From: Limnoperna fortunei
Taxonomy: Eukaryota; Mollusca; Bivalvia; Mytilida; Modiolidae
Assembly: GCA_944474755.1 (NCBI GenBank)
Contig: OX104112.1
Span: 50,542,774-50,606,773, forward strand
Direction of reading: 5' to 3'
Length of the DNA: 64,000 bases
Of the stretch, positions 50,445 through 61,639 are shown one piece after another. Numbering within the stretch: the stretch's first letter is position 1; each line of letters opens with the position of its first letter. Below the pieces are notes generated by a model, which was not told the origin of the DNA, made no database searches, and saw only the letters and a list, made by a program, of their open reading frames with translations. The translations under genes were made by a program, and so were the position numbers.

Positions 50445-50703
50445 ATTCCCTACTTGCGGTAAACAAGATTTATCTCCCATTAGCAGAGTTATCTGTTCTT
50501 TATTCACATATAGCAAAGCATCCGGTAAAATTTATTATGATATGCAAACTAATTCTGCAGTGTTTTAATTGTACTGGCCGGAAGAGTCAGTCCACAGACA
50601 TTATTTAAAAAAAATAAAAACGTAATTTCCCTATCTGTACCTGCTGTTATGAAAGACAACTCTTGCAAATGGGAAGTAACTCTTGTATTCCGAAAATAGG
50701 GAT
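50445..50703. mobile_element. MITE, copy 2 (259 bp)
   Basis: Same ends and order as 38854-39186 (ATTCCCTACTTGCGGTAAAC; AGCATCCGGTAAAATTTATT; AATGGGAAGTAACTCTTGTA), but lacking about 60 bp around AGAGCAGGTATTTTATAGTA present in copy 1. Confidence 0.8.
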
Positions 50704-52640
50704 ATTTGCTCATTTGAATTATAATCATATTTCAGCTTACAAAGCAACTTTAAATTATTCTAAATAAACTTGAATAAAAATAAATATATTCTTTATCTAT
50801 AGTATGAACCAAACATGCCGTGAACGATGGCAGGTTTGTATTTTTCTTTAAGAAGATAAATTTCTAAAAGAAATTATAGAATTCACTATACTCCTCATAG
50901 AATTGTTGCACTGAAAACTTAAGACAGTTATTGATCAGGTTTAACCTTTCGTATGGGGTCATATCAACATCTGGAAGAAGAGATTTTATTTAAATATTTT
51001 CGGCAGTAATTACTTCAGGGTCACCATAACTTCAATCTAATTAAATTGTAATAACATTAATTAAGTTCACGGCACACGGACACTACAAATGCGAATTTTA
51101 TTGATTTAGTGCTATAAACATGTAGATAAATCCTAACACATCTAGTATAGTGACAAATCCGTTAGTTCTGGTGGATACTTTTACTAACTTCGTCAATAGA
51201 TTTAATTAAGTTACATTTGGTTAGGTTTTCACAATGACTCCAGATAAATAGTCATTATATATAGATAACACTATTATCCGTCACAGTCAATCTTTAATTT
51301 GAATAGAGCAGCAATTGTATCAAACCTGGAATCGGGTTAATTAAGGTTAGATTAAAGCAATTATTGGTGAAATTATTTGTTTATAGGTAAAATATGTGTT
51401 GAGGATATATTTTAAATACAAATTAACGACACTGTCATGTGACTGTATTATAAAAATCTTAAACAGGGACATTTCTCGTAGAATTATGTTTTTGATAAAT
51501 CTGTCTATAATGTTTTAGTCAAGATGAACTGAATATCCGTGGAAGGAGTTGAATATATGTTAATCTACAAAATGGAGAGTTGTATTCTACCAATCTAATT
51601 AAAATTAAATCTTTCACCTGCTCCACCCTTTTTGCTGTGTCGCTGGACAGCGACCAACAACATAAGGGGGAAGCTAGTGAAAGAGTTATTTTAATTAGGT
51701 TTTGTTTTCTACTTTATTTTCTGCTTTTTGTAAATTATATATAGTGTGTGTAAAACTCCCCATTAAAAAAAACCAAAAGAAAATCCAAACATGCACTTGC
51801 ATTGCTGAAAACTAATTACAGGAAATACAAGTATTCCATTAATTGACAAATTAATTTTAATTTTACATGTATTGCAAAATCCGTTATAATCTAGCTTCGA
51901 ATTTAAGATGATTTAGAAAATATGCTTTTTAAATATCACCGATTACGCAAAGTATAAATATGTTTTCTAATTAACATTCCTTTTTATCTCATTGTAAAAA
52001 GAACTATAACCTATGGCCCCTTATCAAGTATTACGCAGTTTCACGGAGACTTAAAAACACCGCATTAAAATATCAGAACTTATATAATTGGTCAATAGAA
52101 AATTCTGAAAACCACGGATGAATTTGGTTGTATATAAAGGCGAATTGAAAGCATGTTTTAAAAATTTGACGCTTGTTTTCTAATTTTTTTCTCATTTCCC
52201 ATTTATTTTATTTCGGCTTTTTTAGAAGCTACTTTTTTCCAACATAAGGCATTGAAAAAGGAAGGGGCATAACATTTTCAAATTTTGCAACAAATTTGGG
52301 TCAGCCAAGATTATTTTGAATTGTGCAGTTAGATCGAAGCAGTCTTCTCAATTACAAGATGATGTTCTTATTAAATATCTTAATAAATATATTGCGGAAG
52401 AGTAAAATTACAATGTAAATTTTATTATACTAAACATCAAAGATAAGAAATACATATCGCAGCAGGGGGTCTCAACCCCCTAGAAGCTGAGCACAATTTT
52501 TTAACCACTTCCATGATCATTAGTAGATGACTTACTACCTTAACCCCTTAGTTTATAAAGTTGACATATACTGTACTATTTAAATAATACATTTCCTCTA
52601 CTGTACATATATAGATTAATGTTTGATAGTTAAAATGCAA
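50704..52640. other. Long gene-free stretch
   Basis: AT-rich. A decayed SINE tRNA-like head occurs at about 52470-52560 (TACCTTAACCCCTTA, AGTAGATGACTTACT on the plus strand, i.e. minus orientation). No reading frame of note. Confidence 0.5.
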
Positions 52641-52654
52641 CGCAATTAAACAAA

Positions 52655-52872
52655 ATCGAAGAATGTGTCCATGAGACACAGATGCCCCCTCCCCCCCGTT
52701 AAATGAAGTCCCAAACAGGAAGTAGTTGTCCGACAGGTCTGAAAGTCGCTTAGGATGTACAACTTGTGATACTGAACCACCCTGCCAAATTTCAAATTGT
52801 TCTCATGTACGGTTTGTGAGAAAAGCCTGACGGATATTCGTACGGACGGACGTACGTACAGACAGACGGACA
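52655..52872. mobile_element. Pearl-like element A, single-core truncated copy
   Basis: Left end GAATGTGTCCATGAGACACA, then ATGCCCCC. One core repeat (CAAACAGGAAGTAGTTGTCC ...) and the ACGGACGGACGTACGTACAG tail. The terminal hairpin is missing where the next element begins, so it was cut by deletion or insertion. Confidence 0.8.
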
Positions 52873-53756
52873 GCATCCAGGGGCCGGGTAAACGAAAGAA
52901 TCCTAAGATATGTCCTAAGATACGTCATAGGATAATACTTAGGATGGTCTTAGGACATGTCCTAAGTCTGACTTAATGCCTTCAACAAAGCTTAGGATAG
53001 TCCTTACTAAGATTATCTTACGACCATCCTAAGACAATCTTTAATAATTATTTAAAAATGAAAGTAAAGATACATGTAAAATTTAAATGATTTGAAAATA
53101 ATTGTAAGAAATATATAATTCATTCAATTCATTCCCATATTCGGACATAATAAAGGTAAGATATTTCCTTTTAAAACATCTCTTTCATAAAAAAGCATGC
53201 CAACATACAAGTTTAATTTCAATAAATATATATTATTTCAAGCTAAAGAATCTAAATTGTTTTCAATATTAACAATATAATTTTAGTTAGATTTAAAACG
53301 GCATTTTAATGCGGTGGTAAATGTTTTACAAATGAGTTAATTTCATCACTACCTTTAAATACAAAAATCATAAGTTATACTTAGTTGGACCAACTCAAAA
53401 GCAACAGAAGATGATCCTTATATATTTTTTCTCAAACTAATAGGAATATTTAAGGGTTAATAAATTTAATATATTAATATATATTACTTTGTAGATTTAT
53501 TTTTCAATGATTTTTTTGTAAGCATAAACGGTCTATATAATCGTATTAAGACACACCGAAGTACATGGACCGGCTGGGGATAAAATGTACATTGAATTTA
53601 CACATCTGTTCGAGGATTATTTACGACAAGTAATTGATATGCAAAATGAGTTTTCAGAACAATAATAACCTAAAATGATCAGTCATGACAGTACATGTTG
53701 TGCATATGAAGCAAATAAATGAGTATAGAAGCTTACAAAAAGTAAAGTATACTATA

Positions 53757-53897
53757 ACAAATAGTTAATGACACTTCGGGTCATATGGCAGTATATGGAC
53801 CGGCTGGTGGCCCCAAAAAATAGATGGACCACAGCTGCGCCACCAACCGGTCCATATACTGCCATATGACCCTCAGTGTGATGAACTATTTGTTAAA
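53757..53897. repeat. About 140-bp palindrome
   Basis: GTCATATGGCAGTATATGGA / CCGGCTGGTGGC is inverted as GCCACCAACCGG / TCCATATACTGCCATATGAC. The similarity continues outward to AACAAATAGTTAATGACACT. ACATGGACCGGCTGGGG at 53562 is a stray partial arm. Confidence 0.85.
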
Positions 53898-54065
53898 TAT
53901 TTCGGCGTTTGAGATAATTTATTTGTATTAAAAAAAACAAAAAGTTAATTATTTCAAATTTATCAATTATAAACCGGCAACCTATATATAGAACGTTGCT
54001 ATAAGGTCCCACTCGATATCTACACGTGTACATTGTCATTAGTTAAGCCATCTATCGTTGGATTC

Positions 54066-54100
54066 ATGGATGAATGGATGGATGGATGGATGGATGGATG
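54066..54100. repeat. (GGAT)n microsatellite
   Basis: Seven to eight GGAT units, the first with one interruption (GAATGGAT). Confidence 0.95.
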
Positions 54101-54939
54101 AACTGAACTTGAAGTTTTGGTCGCCGAAGTGAATGCTAACAAAAATATTATATCAAGCAAAACTTTCTAATGTAACAATTTAAAAGTGCTGAAAAGAAGA
54201 CATGGAAAAAATATGTACTCCACAAAATAAAGACTACCAGAGGAAATACGAAAAAATGGTCAACCTCAAGCAAGCAAGCACGCAAGCCTGTTGTCTATAT
54301 CCCTAAATATTCTGCTTCGACGAATATTATATCCCCGTCGTCTGATGTGTCGAAAAAGCAGCAATATTTGTGTTTGTTAGGCAAAGTTAGGGCATCCTAA
54401 TTGTTTTAGGAAGAAAATTAGATCTTCTAAAATAGGACGCGTTCGTTGACACGACTTAAGACTAACATGTGTCCTAAGACCATCCTAAGACATTTACACA
54501 TTTACACATTTACATTCACTGCATTAGAAATTGCATGTAAAAGTGTTAGCATCTCAGGCATATATTTTTTTAATGGTGACTGACAGTTTATTGATTTCCT
54601 AATCCAGGTAAATGCTGAGGAATGTAAGAAAGGTTTGCAAATCACAGAAATGTCGATCAGTGTTGTCGACAATAGCTAAAACATTTTTCTACTGTTTTAC
54701 CTATCAATTATCTCCCTTGTTTAAATCAATTCAATAAATAAATCTATTCATATTTTGTATTGTTTTTATTGACATATTTGAATATATTTTTGCATTTTTA
54801 ACTGTATAAGGTCACATGACATCTGTCCTCATTAACCTTAATATTAAACAAAAAATTTCTTATTTTAAAGTCTTTCATATGTCTTTTGTAAATTAAGGCA
54901 ATTAAAGGGTGACCAAGATAATAACCAACTCAGGTGTTC

Positions 54940-57231
54940 CAGACTTGCCTACCCATTTCAGGCAAAAATAGTAAGGCACTCCCCAAAAATCGTAATTTGA
55001 GGTGAAAAATAGTAAAGCATATAATTAAGTGTTAAAAGGGTTTTATTATAGCCAGATATATTGTAGAAACTGCACATTTTTGTTGTCTGTAATTCTAAAC
55101 AAATAATAACCAAACGGACACATCAAATTCAATGTATTGACTTCTGGTTTAAAGATGTATATTTTAAACTTGTCCCTGAAGCTTCAATTCAAACACACAA
55201 TTTCAAAGAACACAACATCGACAGGAAAGTTGACATATTTGGAACGACAACACAATTGATGACCTTTGACACTCGTTGTCCACGAATGTAGTTCCCCATA
55301 AAATAGTGTATTTCTTTGTAATTTTTTTCTTTGGCTTTTTTCTTGTTTTGGTTCTACTTTTTGGGCTTATTGGAAAGAAGGATGTTTGAAAAAAATTTTA
55401 AAATTAAACATTTGATGAAATATAATGGATTAGGAGTAATTTAGTCTAGTGGAAGGATTGCAAATTTCCTGTTTTCAGAGTCTCTCGGACTTCACCTCTG
55501 AAGATAGGGATGCTTCCAGAGCTTTACAAAGAGTTAGAAATGGTCCATTTTTCTAAATTTTGGATATAGTTTGAAAGTGGTATGGTACTTTCAGACCACC
55601 AAATGGCATACCAATAAAATCGGTGGAATTTTTTTTATTGATTTTATGTTAATATAAACAAAGAGGGAAAAAGAGGTCTTCAACAATTGTGTTGTCGTTC
55701 CATTTGTTTGATATAACAGGAAGCGGAAATGGCAATGTAAAGATAATACACAGAGTCAAACTAAAAATGACGGAACGGAAATGACAAAATCCGGATTTTT
55801 GAAAAATCGTAAGGAATATAATACTAGAGGCTCCCAGGAGCCTGTATCGCTCACCTGAACCTGAAACCAAACAACCCTTTTTTATCCAGCTTTTCTTTGC
55901 TATAAGGAATTGCCCAACACTTCTGCAAAAATCATTAATTTTGACCTTTTAAGGGAAATAACTCCTATAAGGAGGATCTTTTGATGGTTAGAGGGAGAAG
56001 GGAGGTTCACTTCAAATTTGCTGTACCTGTTATACTTTTTTAACTATCAGTCAAAAACTCTCTCGACCCCCCCCCCCCCTCTGTTTTCATTTTTTCTATT
56101 TTAATCCAACGTAGCTATGTAGGTAGTCAGGTGTCATGATTTGCACAATTTTAGTAGAGGACATCCTAAAGATGATGTGTGCAATTTTTCAAAGCAGTCC
56201 TTTCATTGGTTTAAGAGGAGAAGATTTTTTAAAATCAAGTAAAATTGATTAAAAAAATGTTCAAGGAAAATAATTCCTAAACGGTCTATCAGACAATCTT
56301 GACCCTAAAGTTATTTTTGTAGCCCTCATAGAGCAGAACAATTAAGCAATGCTAACTTTTTCTCTAGTTCTAATAATTTCAAGATTTTGAGGCAAAAATG
56401 GCAAAAATCATCAATTTTGACAATTAAAGGGCAATAACTCCTATTAGGAGTCATCATACAACTTCAACCCAATGGAGTGTTTCTTAGAGCTTTTGATGCA
56501 GATGAAGGCATGTCTCTTCGGTTTTCCTGTATCTGTTACACTTTTTTAAATATAAGCCAAAAACTGTATTTTACCGCCCCCCCCCATCCTATTTTCAGCC
56601 ATGGTGGCCATGTTGGTTAATCTGCAGCCATGGTTGGTGCAAAATTGATTGAGGACATTTGACAGATGATGTGTACACAGTTTCAAAGCAGTACTTTCAG
56701 TTGTTTCAGAGGAGAAGATTTTAAAAAATCAATTAAAACCGATTAAAAAAACAGTTCAAGGGGAATAACTCTTAAACGGTTAATCAGACAATCTTGACCC
56801 TAAGTCATTTTTGTAGCCCTCATAGAGCAGAACAATTAAGCAAGGCTAACTTTTTCTCTAGTTCTAATAATTTTCAAGATTTTGAGGCAAAAATGGCAAA
56901 AATCATCAATTTCGACATTTAAGGGGCAATAACTCCTACAAGGAGTCATCATACAACTTTGACCCAATAGAGTGTTTTGTAGAGCTTTAGATGCTAAAGA
57001 AGGAAAGTCTCTTCGGTTTTCCTGTATCTGTTATACTTTTTGAACTATAAGCAAAAAACTGTATTTTGACCCCTCTCTTCTAGCCATGGCGGCCATGTTG
57101 GTTGGCGTGAGGCCATGATTTGGGCAAACTTGGTAGAGGGCATTTTACTGATGATGTATGCAAAGTTTCAAAGCAATCCCTTCAGTGGTTTTGTAGAAGA
57201 AGATTTTTGAAGAAAAGTTAACGACGACGAC

Positions 57232-57262
<31 letters not shown>

Positions 57263-57397
57263 GACGACGACGGACGCCAAGTGATGGCAATAGCTCACAT
57301 GACCCTTCGGGTCAGGTGAGCTAAAAAATCGTAATGGCGTAATATAGCCTCAAAAATCGGGAGCCATACGCCAAAATCGTAAGGGTAGGCAAGTCTG
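54940..57397. mobile_element. Outer TIR element with 7-bp target duplication, host to a family C copy
   Basis: GGTGTTC flanks both sides (54933-54939, 57398-57404). The ends are CAGACTTGCCTACCC and its inverse GGGTAGGCAAGTCTG. Both ends also share AAAAATCGTAA motifs. Without the nested 1.5-kb family C element (55823-57323) the element is about 960 bp and encodes nothing recognisable. The short inverted ends and 7-8-bp duplication would fit hAT-like elements, but this is only suggestive. Confidence 0.75.
55823..57323. mobile_element. Family C element, most complete copy (1.5 kb)
   Basis: Left end CTAGAGGCTCCCAGGAGCCT, GTATCGCTCACCTGAACC. Three related units follow (starting near 55860, 56258 and 56750). 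The 3' part has a GACGACG run at 57221-57270 and the hairpin AGCTCACATGACCCTTCGGG / TCAGGTGAGCT, then an A run. It lacks the insertions found in the 20-25 kb copies and so serves as their empty-site reference. Confidence 0.9.
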
Positions 57398-57472
57398 GGT
57401 GTTCTAAGCTCAATATTAGCTGCTAACAACAAATTTAGGACAGCATATTTTTTTAACGAATATTACACTTAC

Positions 57473-57654
57473 CCTTTCAAACAATCAGGTAGATATCTTT
57501 GGAGAATTATATGGGACAACTGATTTATTGTTTGATTTTTGGTATATCCGATATTCCAAAGATAGCAATGTTTAAGACTGGAATTTAGTCTCTCAATGCC
57601 ATAGGTGGTATTAATGGCATTAAATCTCTCCTTTCGATACAGCTTTACACATCT
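57473..57654 (-). CDS. Internal exon of unidentified gene (MULE/SWIM-like region)
   Basis: 182 bases between acceptor TATTATATTTTCAG and donor GAAAGG|GTAAGT. The frame reads RCVKLYRKERFNAINTTYGI ERLNSSLKHCYLWN ... INQLSHIILQRYLPDCLKG. The INTTYGIERLNSSLK ... LSHIILQRYLPD pattern resembles the stretch between the transposase core and the SWIM zinc finger in MULE-derived proteins (NTNNGIE-N-LK ... FLP). This is a resemblance by eye only. It leaves in phase 2. The next exon to the left was not found. Confidence 0.55.
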
Positions 57655-57659
57655 CTGAA

Positions 57660-58228
57660 AATATAATACAAACAAAAGTAGTACTTAACAAATCTGTCAA
57701 AGTAAAAAATGGCCGTAATTTTGTTAAACAGGAAGTAGGTGAGCCACAGACTTGAAATCAAATCAAACGATATATCCCTGTAAATTTATACCACATATAA
57801 CTTGTAGAGGCCCTATTGTATTGATTTCTCTCAATATCAACCCCATTCAAGCCATTGTTAAACACTCCACTAAGATAGTTATAAATCTATCAAAAAGAGG
57901 TGTTATCCAGGTGATTTTTGAGTTGAATAAATATTTAAACACAACAGAGTATGAAGTAACACTCGGTCTCCCACAAAAATGACAAAAATTAACAGAAACT
58001 TCTAAAGATCAATCATGTCCAAGCTTCTACTATTACCAACAACTTTTTAGATTATTTCTTTCTCTCTTTTAGTCCCAAAGTGACACTATCAAAAATATAT
58101 ACATGTACTACATATACAAGGTGCACTAGGGATAAATTTACCTTGAAGACTTAATTATGCTTTAAAAGGTCAACTGACTTTTGGTAAATAATATTTAAAA
58201 AAATATGGCATTTAATGGGACATTAAAT
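57660..58228. other. Intron-like gap
   Basis: Contains a 76-codon plus-strand frame (57752-57982) without recognisable motifs. Otherwise unremarkable. Confidence 0.4.
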
Positions 58229-58550
58229 GATACCCCGCCATGTTGCAGTGTTTTTAATATTCATGAACACATTTTACTGAATTACAAATCAGTCTATAGG
58301 AACAGTTGAGAATGATAACAGTCCATCTTGGAAGTCAATTTTTACCTTGACCCTGGACCTATAAAAATTATTTCAAATTTCAAAAACTCAAAAAATACAA
58401 ATAGAATTTGATCTTGATCTTCATTTTATGGTATTTAATAGCTGTGCAAAGTTTAAAATAAAATCTGTTGACATGTTTTCAAGTTATTATCTGGAAACCA
58501 CCATATGGAGGGTATCACATAATACCCCGCCACTTTGTGTGGCAGGGTAT
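58229..58550. mobile_element. Short pearl/Helentron-like element D
   Basis: Left end GATACCCCGCCATG. Right end is the hairpin ATACCCCGCCACTTTGTGTG / GCAGGGTAT, then AAAAA. The left motif is complementary to the terminal arm, as in elements A, B, C and E. About 320 bp without tandem core. It lies between two exons of the minus-strand gene. Confidence 0.75.
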
Positions 58551-58980
58551 AAAAACCAATGTTGTATTGATATACATGTACTTCCTTCATATTAAGCTTT
58601 ATCAAAATCCATTAAGGGCTAAAGCTTTAGGAAAGTATGTTGTGCCTATAATATATTAATTTGTACAAACTTTTGATACTTGAAGACTAAAACACAGTTT
58701 GTAAATATAGCCATGTTGCGGTGCGGGCAATTAAAGATAGGTAAATATAAGAAAATGAGATGAGGAATAAGTGTACATGGCCTACTCTTAGTGTTTATAA
58801 ATAATGACTTAAACAATAAATAAGCTTTATATTATTATACTAAATAAATGAATCACAAGAAGAACTTAATGAAACATAAAATAATTGTAACAAACTTTAA
58901 TTCAACTTTTACCAGTTTCTGTGTAATCTGAGCTCCCATTCCTCAATGAAAAATGGAAAATCATGAAAACGTCACATTAC

Positions 58981-59124
58981 CTTGTAGTCTGGAAATTTAA
59001 CAATGTGTCTTATTGAGACACTGGCATTACAGCCAATCTTCTTTGTGGTCTGAATTTGTCTCTTCCTTTTTTAAAAACTTTTTGCATAGTTGTGACCTTC
59101 CTCATCAGTTTTTTTGGAACTTGC
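58981..59124 (-). pseudogene. Exon-like segment with one-base frameshift (possible DNA-binding region)
   Basis: Bounded by acceptor TTAATTAATCATTCAG and donor TACAAG|GTAATG. The first part reads QVPKKLMRKVTTMQKVFKK in the phase left by the 62.7-kb exon. The second part reads RQIQTTKKIGCNASVSIRHI VKFPDYK in the phase needed by the 57.5-kb exon. A run of six A at about 59064-59069 separates the two frames by one base. KKIGCNASV...FPDYK resembles CaRF- or FAR1-type DNA-binding segments. This may be a real lesion or a homopolymer sequencing error. Confidence 0.5.
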
Positions 59125-59302
59125 CTGAATGATTAATTAAATACAAAACTATGAAAACAAAGGAGTATCAACATGATCAGTCAGGTCCCTGTTTTAAGGT
59201 TGATATTGGACATATCATTAAAAATATCACTCATTTTAGTTAAATATTTACAGAATAGTTCAAGATGTGGATGGCAATATAAATAAATTTGGACTGCCCA
59301 AG

Positions 59303-59383
59303 AGTCGTGATATGGACCAAGAAACTGATATGTCCTGAACCCAAGTCGAGGGTCACATCAGTTTCTTGGTCAATATCATGACT
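59303..59383. repeat. 81-bp palindrome
   Basis: AGTCGTGATATGGACCAAGA AACTGATATG and its inverse CACATCAGTTTCTTGGTCAA TATCATGACT surround a centre GAACCCAAGTCGAGGG. Confidence 0.85.
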
Positions 59384-59531
59384 AGGGGGCTGTACAAATT
59401 TTTGTGATAATTTCATCAGCAACATCAACTATTCTGTTTATTGCATTGAAGAATCATAAACCCATTGATAAATTTGTGCATGTAATGTTTTTGTGTTTTT
59501 CTGTTTTTTTTTGTATAAAAGGGGGTTTTTC

Positions 59532-59603
59532 GGATCTCCTGTACTTGGCGATCACAATACTGGTATACCAGTATTGTTAACAATACTGGAATAAAATTTT
59601 TTT
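59532..59603. repeat. Left 72-bp terminal inverted repeat
   Basis: Perfect inverse of 60832-60903. It contains the self-complementary words ATACTGGTATACCAGTAT and CAGTATTGTTAACAATACTG back to back, a plausible binding platform for a dimeric or tetrameric protein. Confidence 0.95.
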
Positions 59604-59694
59604 CATATTAATTTCTCAACCTTATTTGTTTATATTGCATTAGTGACCCAAACAAAAAAATCTAATTGAAAGGAATTTGACTGTGTAAACATAA

Positions 59695-59708
59695 GATGGT
59701 ATATATTG
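59695..59708 (+). promoter_or_regulatory. Possible TATA box of the transposon gene
   Basis: GGTATATATTGACC lies about 45 bases before the ATG at 59749. Position and sequence are compatible with a core promoter but not proven. Confidence 0.35.
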
Positions 59709-59748
59709 ACCACAACAATCCAGATAGATCATAGTTAAAGAAATCATC

Positions 59749-60444
59749 ATGACTGGTATTGCTTCTTTGTTCCCAAATTTCCCCAAACAGAAGTCTGTTA
59801 TACACAAACACAACTACTTCAAAGACTGGACAGATCAACAACTTGATGAAGCAGGCATTGACAACATCACCAGGCCACTACAACCTATTACATCAGAACT
59901 CTATTCTACTAATGTAAAGAAAAACGAGGTCACCAGAAACAAAAAGCTTCAATACTGCATTGCCATGGCAGCCTCAGATGACTCACCAGCATGGGCAACA
60001 CAGTTCGTAGATGATTTAGAGTCAGGGGTCATCAAAAGCATAACAGAAGCAAAAGACCAAGCATCTACACTTCGGCGTCAACATTCTACTGCATACGACG
60101 GTAGAAGAGCTGTACAGGTTCCATCATCTGAACCAAATGGGCATACCACTAAGAGAAAACGTAGAGATGGTGAATCAGAATACCAGTACAGAAAAAGAAT
60201 CAACACCCAACCTGAACCAGAACCAGAAATTTCTGATGACCCAAATATTGCTGTTGCACTATCTGTCAAGTCATCACTTAAATACATCATGTCACTCAAG
60301 AAAAATGAACTACAACAAAAAATAAGTGAAAATAAAGAAACAGCTGAACTACTGAAAAAAGAAGGTCACTTACCCACAAAGACAACTGAAGACCTTAGAC
60401 TTTCTTTGATGAAAATTGCTGTTTATGAACATTTGAATATTTAA
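59749..60444 (+). CDS. Unidentified 231-residue basic, probably nuclear protein encoded by the transposon
   Basis: Intact single-exon frame from the first ATG to TAA. I recognise no family. The N-terminal part (1-110) includes KDWTDQQLDEAGIDNITRPL and SPAWATQFVDDLE, is mixed charged/hydrophobic and probably folded. Residues 111-165 are polar and low in hydrophobics, with a nuclear-localisation-like TKRKRRDG at 134-141 and a PEPEPE stretch at 155-160. Residues 168-206 look helical and Lys/Glu-rich, and the end (212-231) is TEDLRLSLMKIAVYEHLNI. No signal peptide, membrane segment, zinc-finger cysteine set or DDE triad is visible. It could be the element's DNA-binding/accessory protein or a captured host gene. 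Confidence 0.85.
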   Translation: MTGIASLFPNFPKQKSVIHKHNYFKDWTDQQLDEAGIDNITRPLQPITSELYSTNVKKNEVTRNKKLQYCIAMAASDDSPAWATQFVDDLESGVIKSITEAKDQASTLRRQHSTAYDGRRAVQVPSSEPNGHTTKRKRRDGESEYQYRKRINTQPEPEPEISDDPNIAVALSVKSSLKYIMSLKKNELQQKISENKETAELLKKEGHLPTKTTEDLRLSLMKIAVYEHLNI

Positions 60445-60577
60445 TTGATCAACTTTGTTAAAATTATATATCACTTTACAAAAATGCATATTGTGCTTAC
60501 AATGTTATATAGTGCTGTTATTAAATTATTGTTTACCTTGATATATACACTTGTACGTGGTAGCAAAAGTACTTGTA

Positions 60578-60583
60578 ATAAAG
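60578..60583 (+). terminator. Poly(A) signal of the transposon gene
   Basis: AATAAA about 135 bases after the stop codon, still inside the element, so the transposon carries a self-contained transcription unit. Confidence 0.7.
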
Positions 60584-60831
60584 TTTTGAAAATTGAGCTT
60601 TATTATTTTTCCCAGAACTTTTCATATGATCTTATGCATATAATAATGTATATAACTTTTAATACATAGATATATAACAGAAACCATTAAAAACATCAAT
60701 GACACATTTTAAGAAGAAGCCAAATTTCAAAACCATAAAATGTACAATATGTGTCAAATACAACAGAATATATGTGTCAATAAAATTTCAAAAATAAACA
60801 ATACTGGTACAATACTGCAATACAATACTGA

Positions 60832-60903
60832 AAAAAAATTTTATTCCAGTATTGTTAACAATACTGGTATACCAGTATTGTGATCGCCAAGTACAGGAGA
60901 TCC
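60832..60903. repeat. Right 72-bp terminal inverted repeat
   Basis: Exact inverse of the left repeat. The identity ends in a T/A run where the two sides differ by one base in length. Confidence 0.95.
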
Positions 60904-61262
60904 GGTTTTTCTTCATGTAGTATGTTAAGGGTGATTTTAATTTTTGCAATCCATTTTTGGAATTTTCTAAATGGCTGCCATTTAAAAATGGCATCCTGAA
61001 CACATTCATTATTAGTTATTATTCTCATTATATGAAATTGTCTTATAATTTTACATGTGATTATTTGACCAAACAGCAATATGAGATTTAGATTGGCATG
61101 TTTGATTTTTTTAATTAATTGTCAAATCTATGTTTTTTAAACTCAAGATGTCTTTACATTACATCAAGTGTATCTAATTAAGGTTTTCGCTTCTTAAAAT
61201 TAATTGAACTTTTATTGATTTAATTTTTACTGTGTATTATTTTTGTGTTTTAAGATAATTAA

Positions 61263-61630
61263 TAGGGAAGTGTGCCCCCCCCCCCCCAAAAAAAAAATTT
61301 CAACTGGCCACAACATAAACATGTCTGTTTGTATTACAGAACTTTCTGTATCAGTTTAAATATACTGCTTTCACTATTTAAACCCATTTCAACAAGGAAA
61401 ACTGAAAGGGAGCTCACAAAAATTCCCTCTTTATCAAATTGAACTCTTTACTGGAAAAAGCGTGATTTTAAATCTGTTCATTCACATTTTCATATGATGC
61501 ACTTCTTTCATATAAAGCTTCAGAAATAGCCATCAAATAGTTTAGGATTTGTGTTTACAAGAGGACAGGCGGACAAGAGGGACAGACAGGGAGATTCGTA
61601 TATATGGGGTATACTGTTTGCTGGGATAAA
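61263..61630. mobile_element. Decayed element related to E
   Basis: Left GTGCCCCCCCCC tract. Right GACAGACAGGGAGATTCGTA then TATATGGGGTATACTG, similar to the GACAGACAGGGTGATTCCAT end of the element at 26562-26860. The hairpin is no longer intact. Confidence 0.5.
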
Positions 61631-61639
61631 AGAAATAGT

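Larger units (their letters stand above)
52895..54495. mobile_element. Inverted-repeat element with CCTAAGAC ends
   Basis: TTAGGATGGTCTTAGGACAT at about 52955 is inverted as ACATGTGTCCTAAGACCATC at about 54465. The left end also holds its own inverse (ACGACCATCCTAAGAC at 53022), giving a local hairpin. Between them the sequence is AT-rich and non-coding, with a nested palindrome and a GGAT microsatellite. Exact ends and target duplication not resolved. Confidence 0.6.
59532..60903. mobile_element. 1372-bp transposon with perfect 72-bp TIRs, 8-bp target duplication and an intact ORF
   Basis: GGTTTTTC is duplicated at 59524-59531 and 60904-60911. The left repeat (59532-59603) begins GGATCTCCTGTACTTGGCGA and is identical base for base to the inverse of 60832-60903. 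Inside the repeats are two nested palindromes built from CAATACTG, and four further CAATACTG words lie just inside the right repeat (60797-60830). The element carries one gene (59749-60444) with its own poly(A) signal. No DDE-type transposase is seen, so either the gene product is a non-canonical or accessory protein, or the element is mobilised in trans. It lies in an intron of the putative minus-strand gene. Confidence 0.93.

Noticed and set aside
57752..57982. 76-residue plus-strand frame ending TTEYEVTLGLPQK
   Set aside because: Reads somewhat like protein but has no motif, no splice context and no partner exon that I could find.
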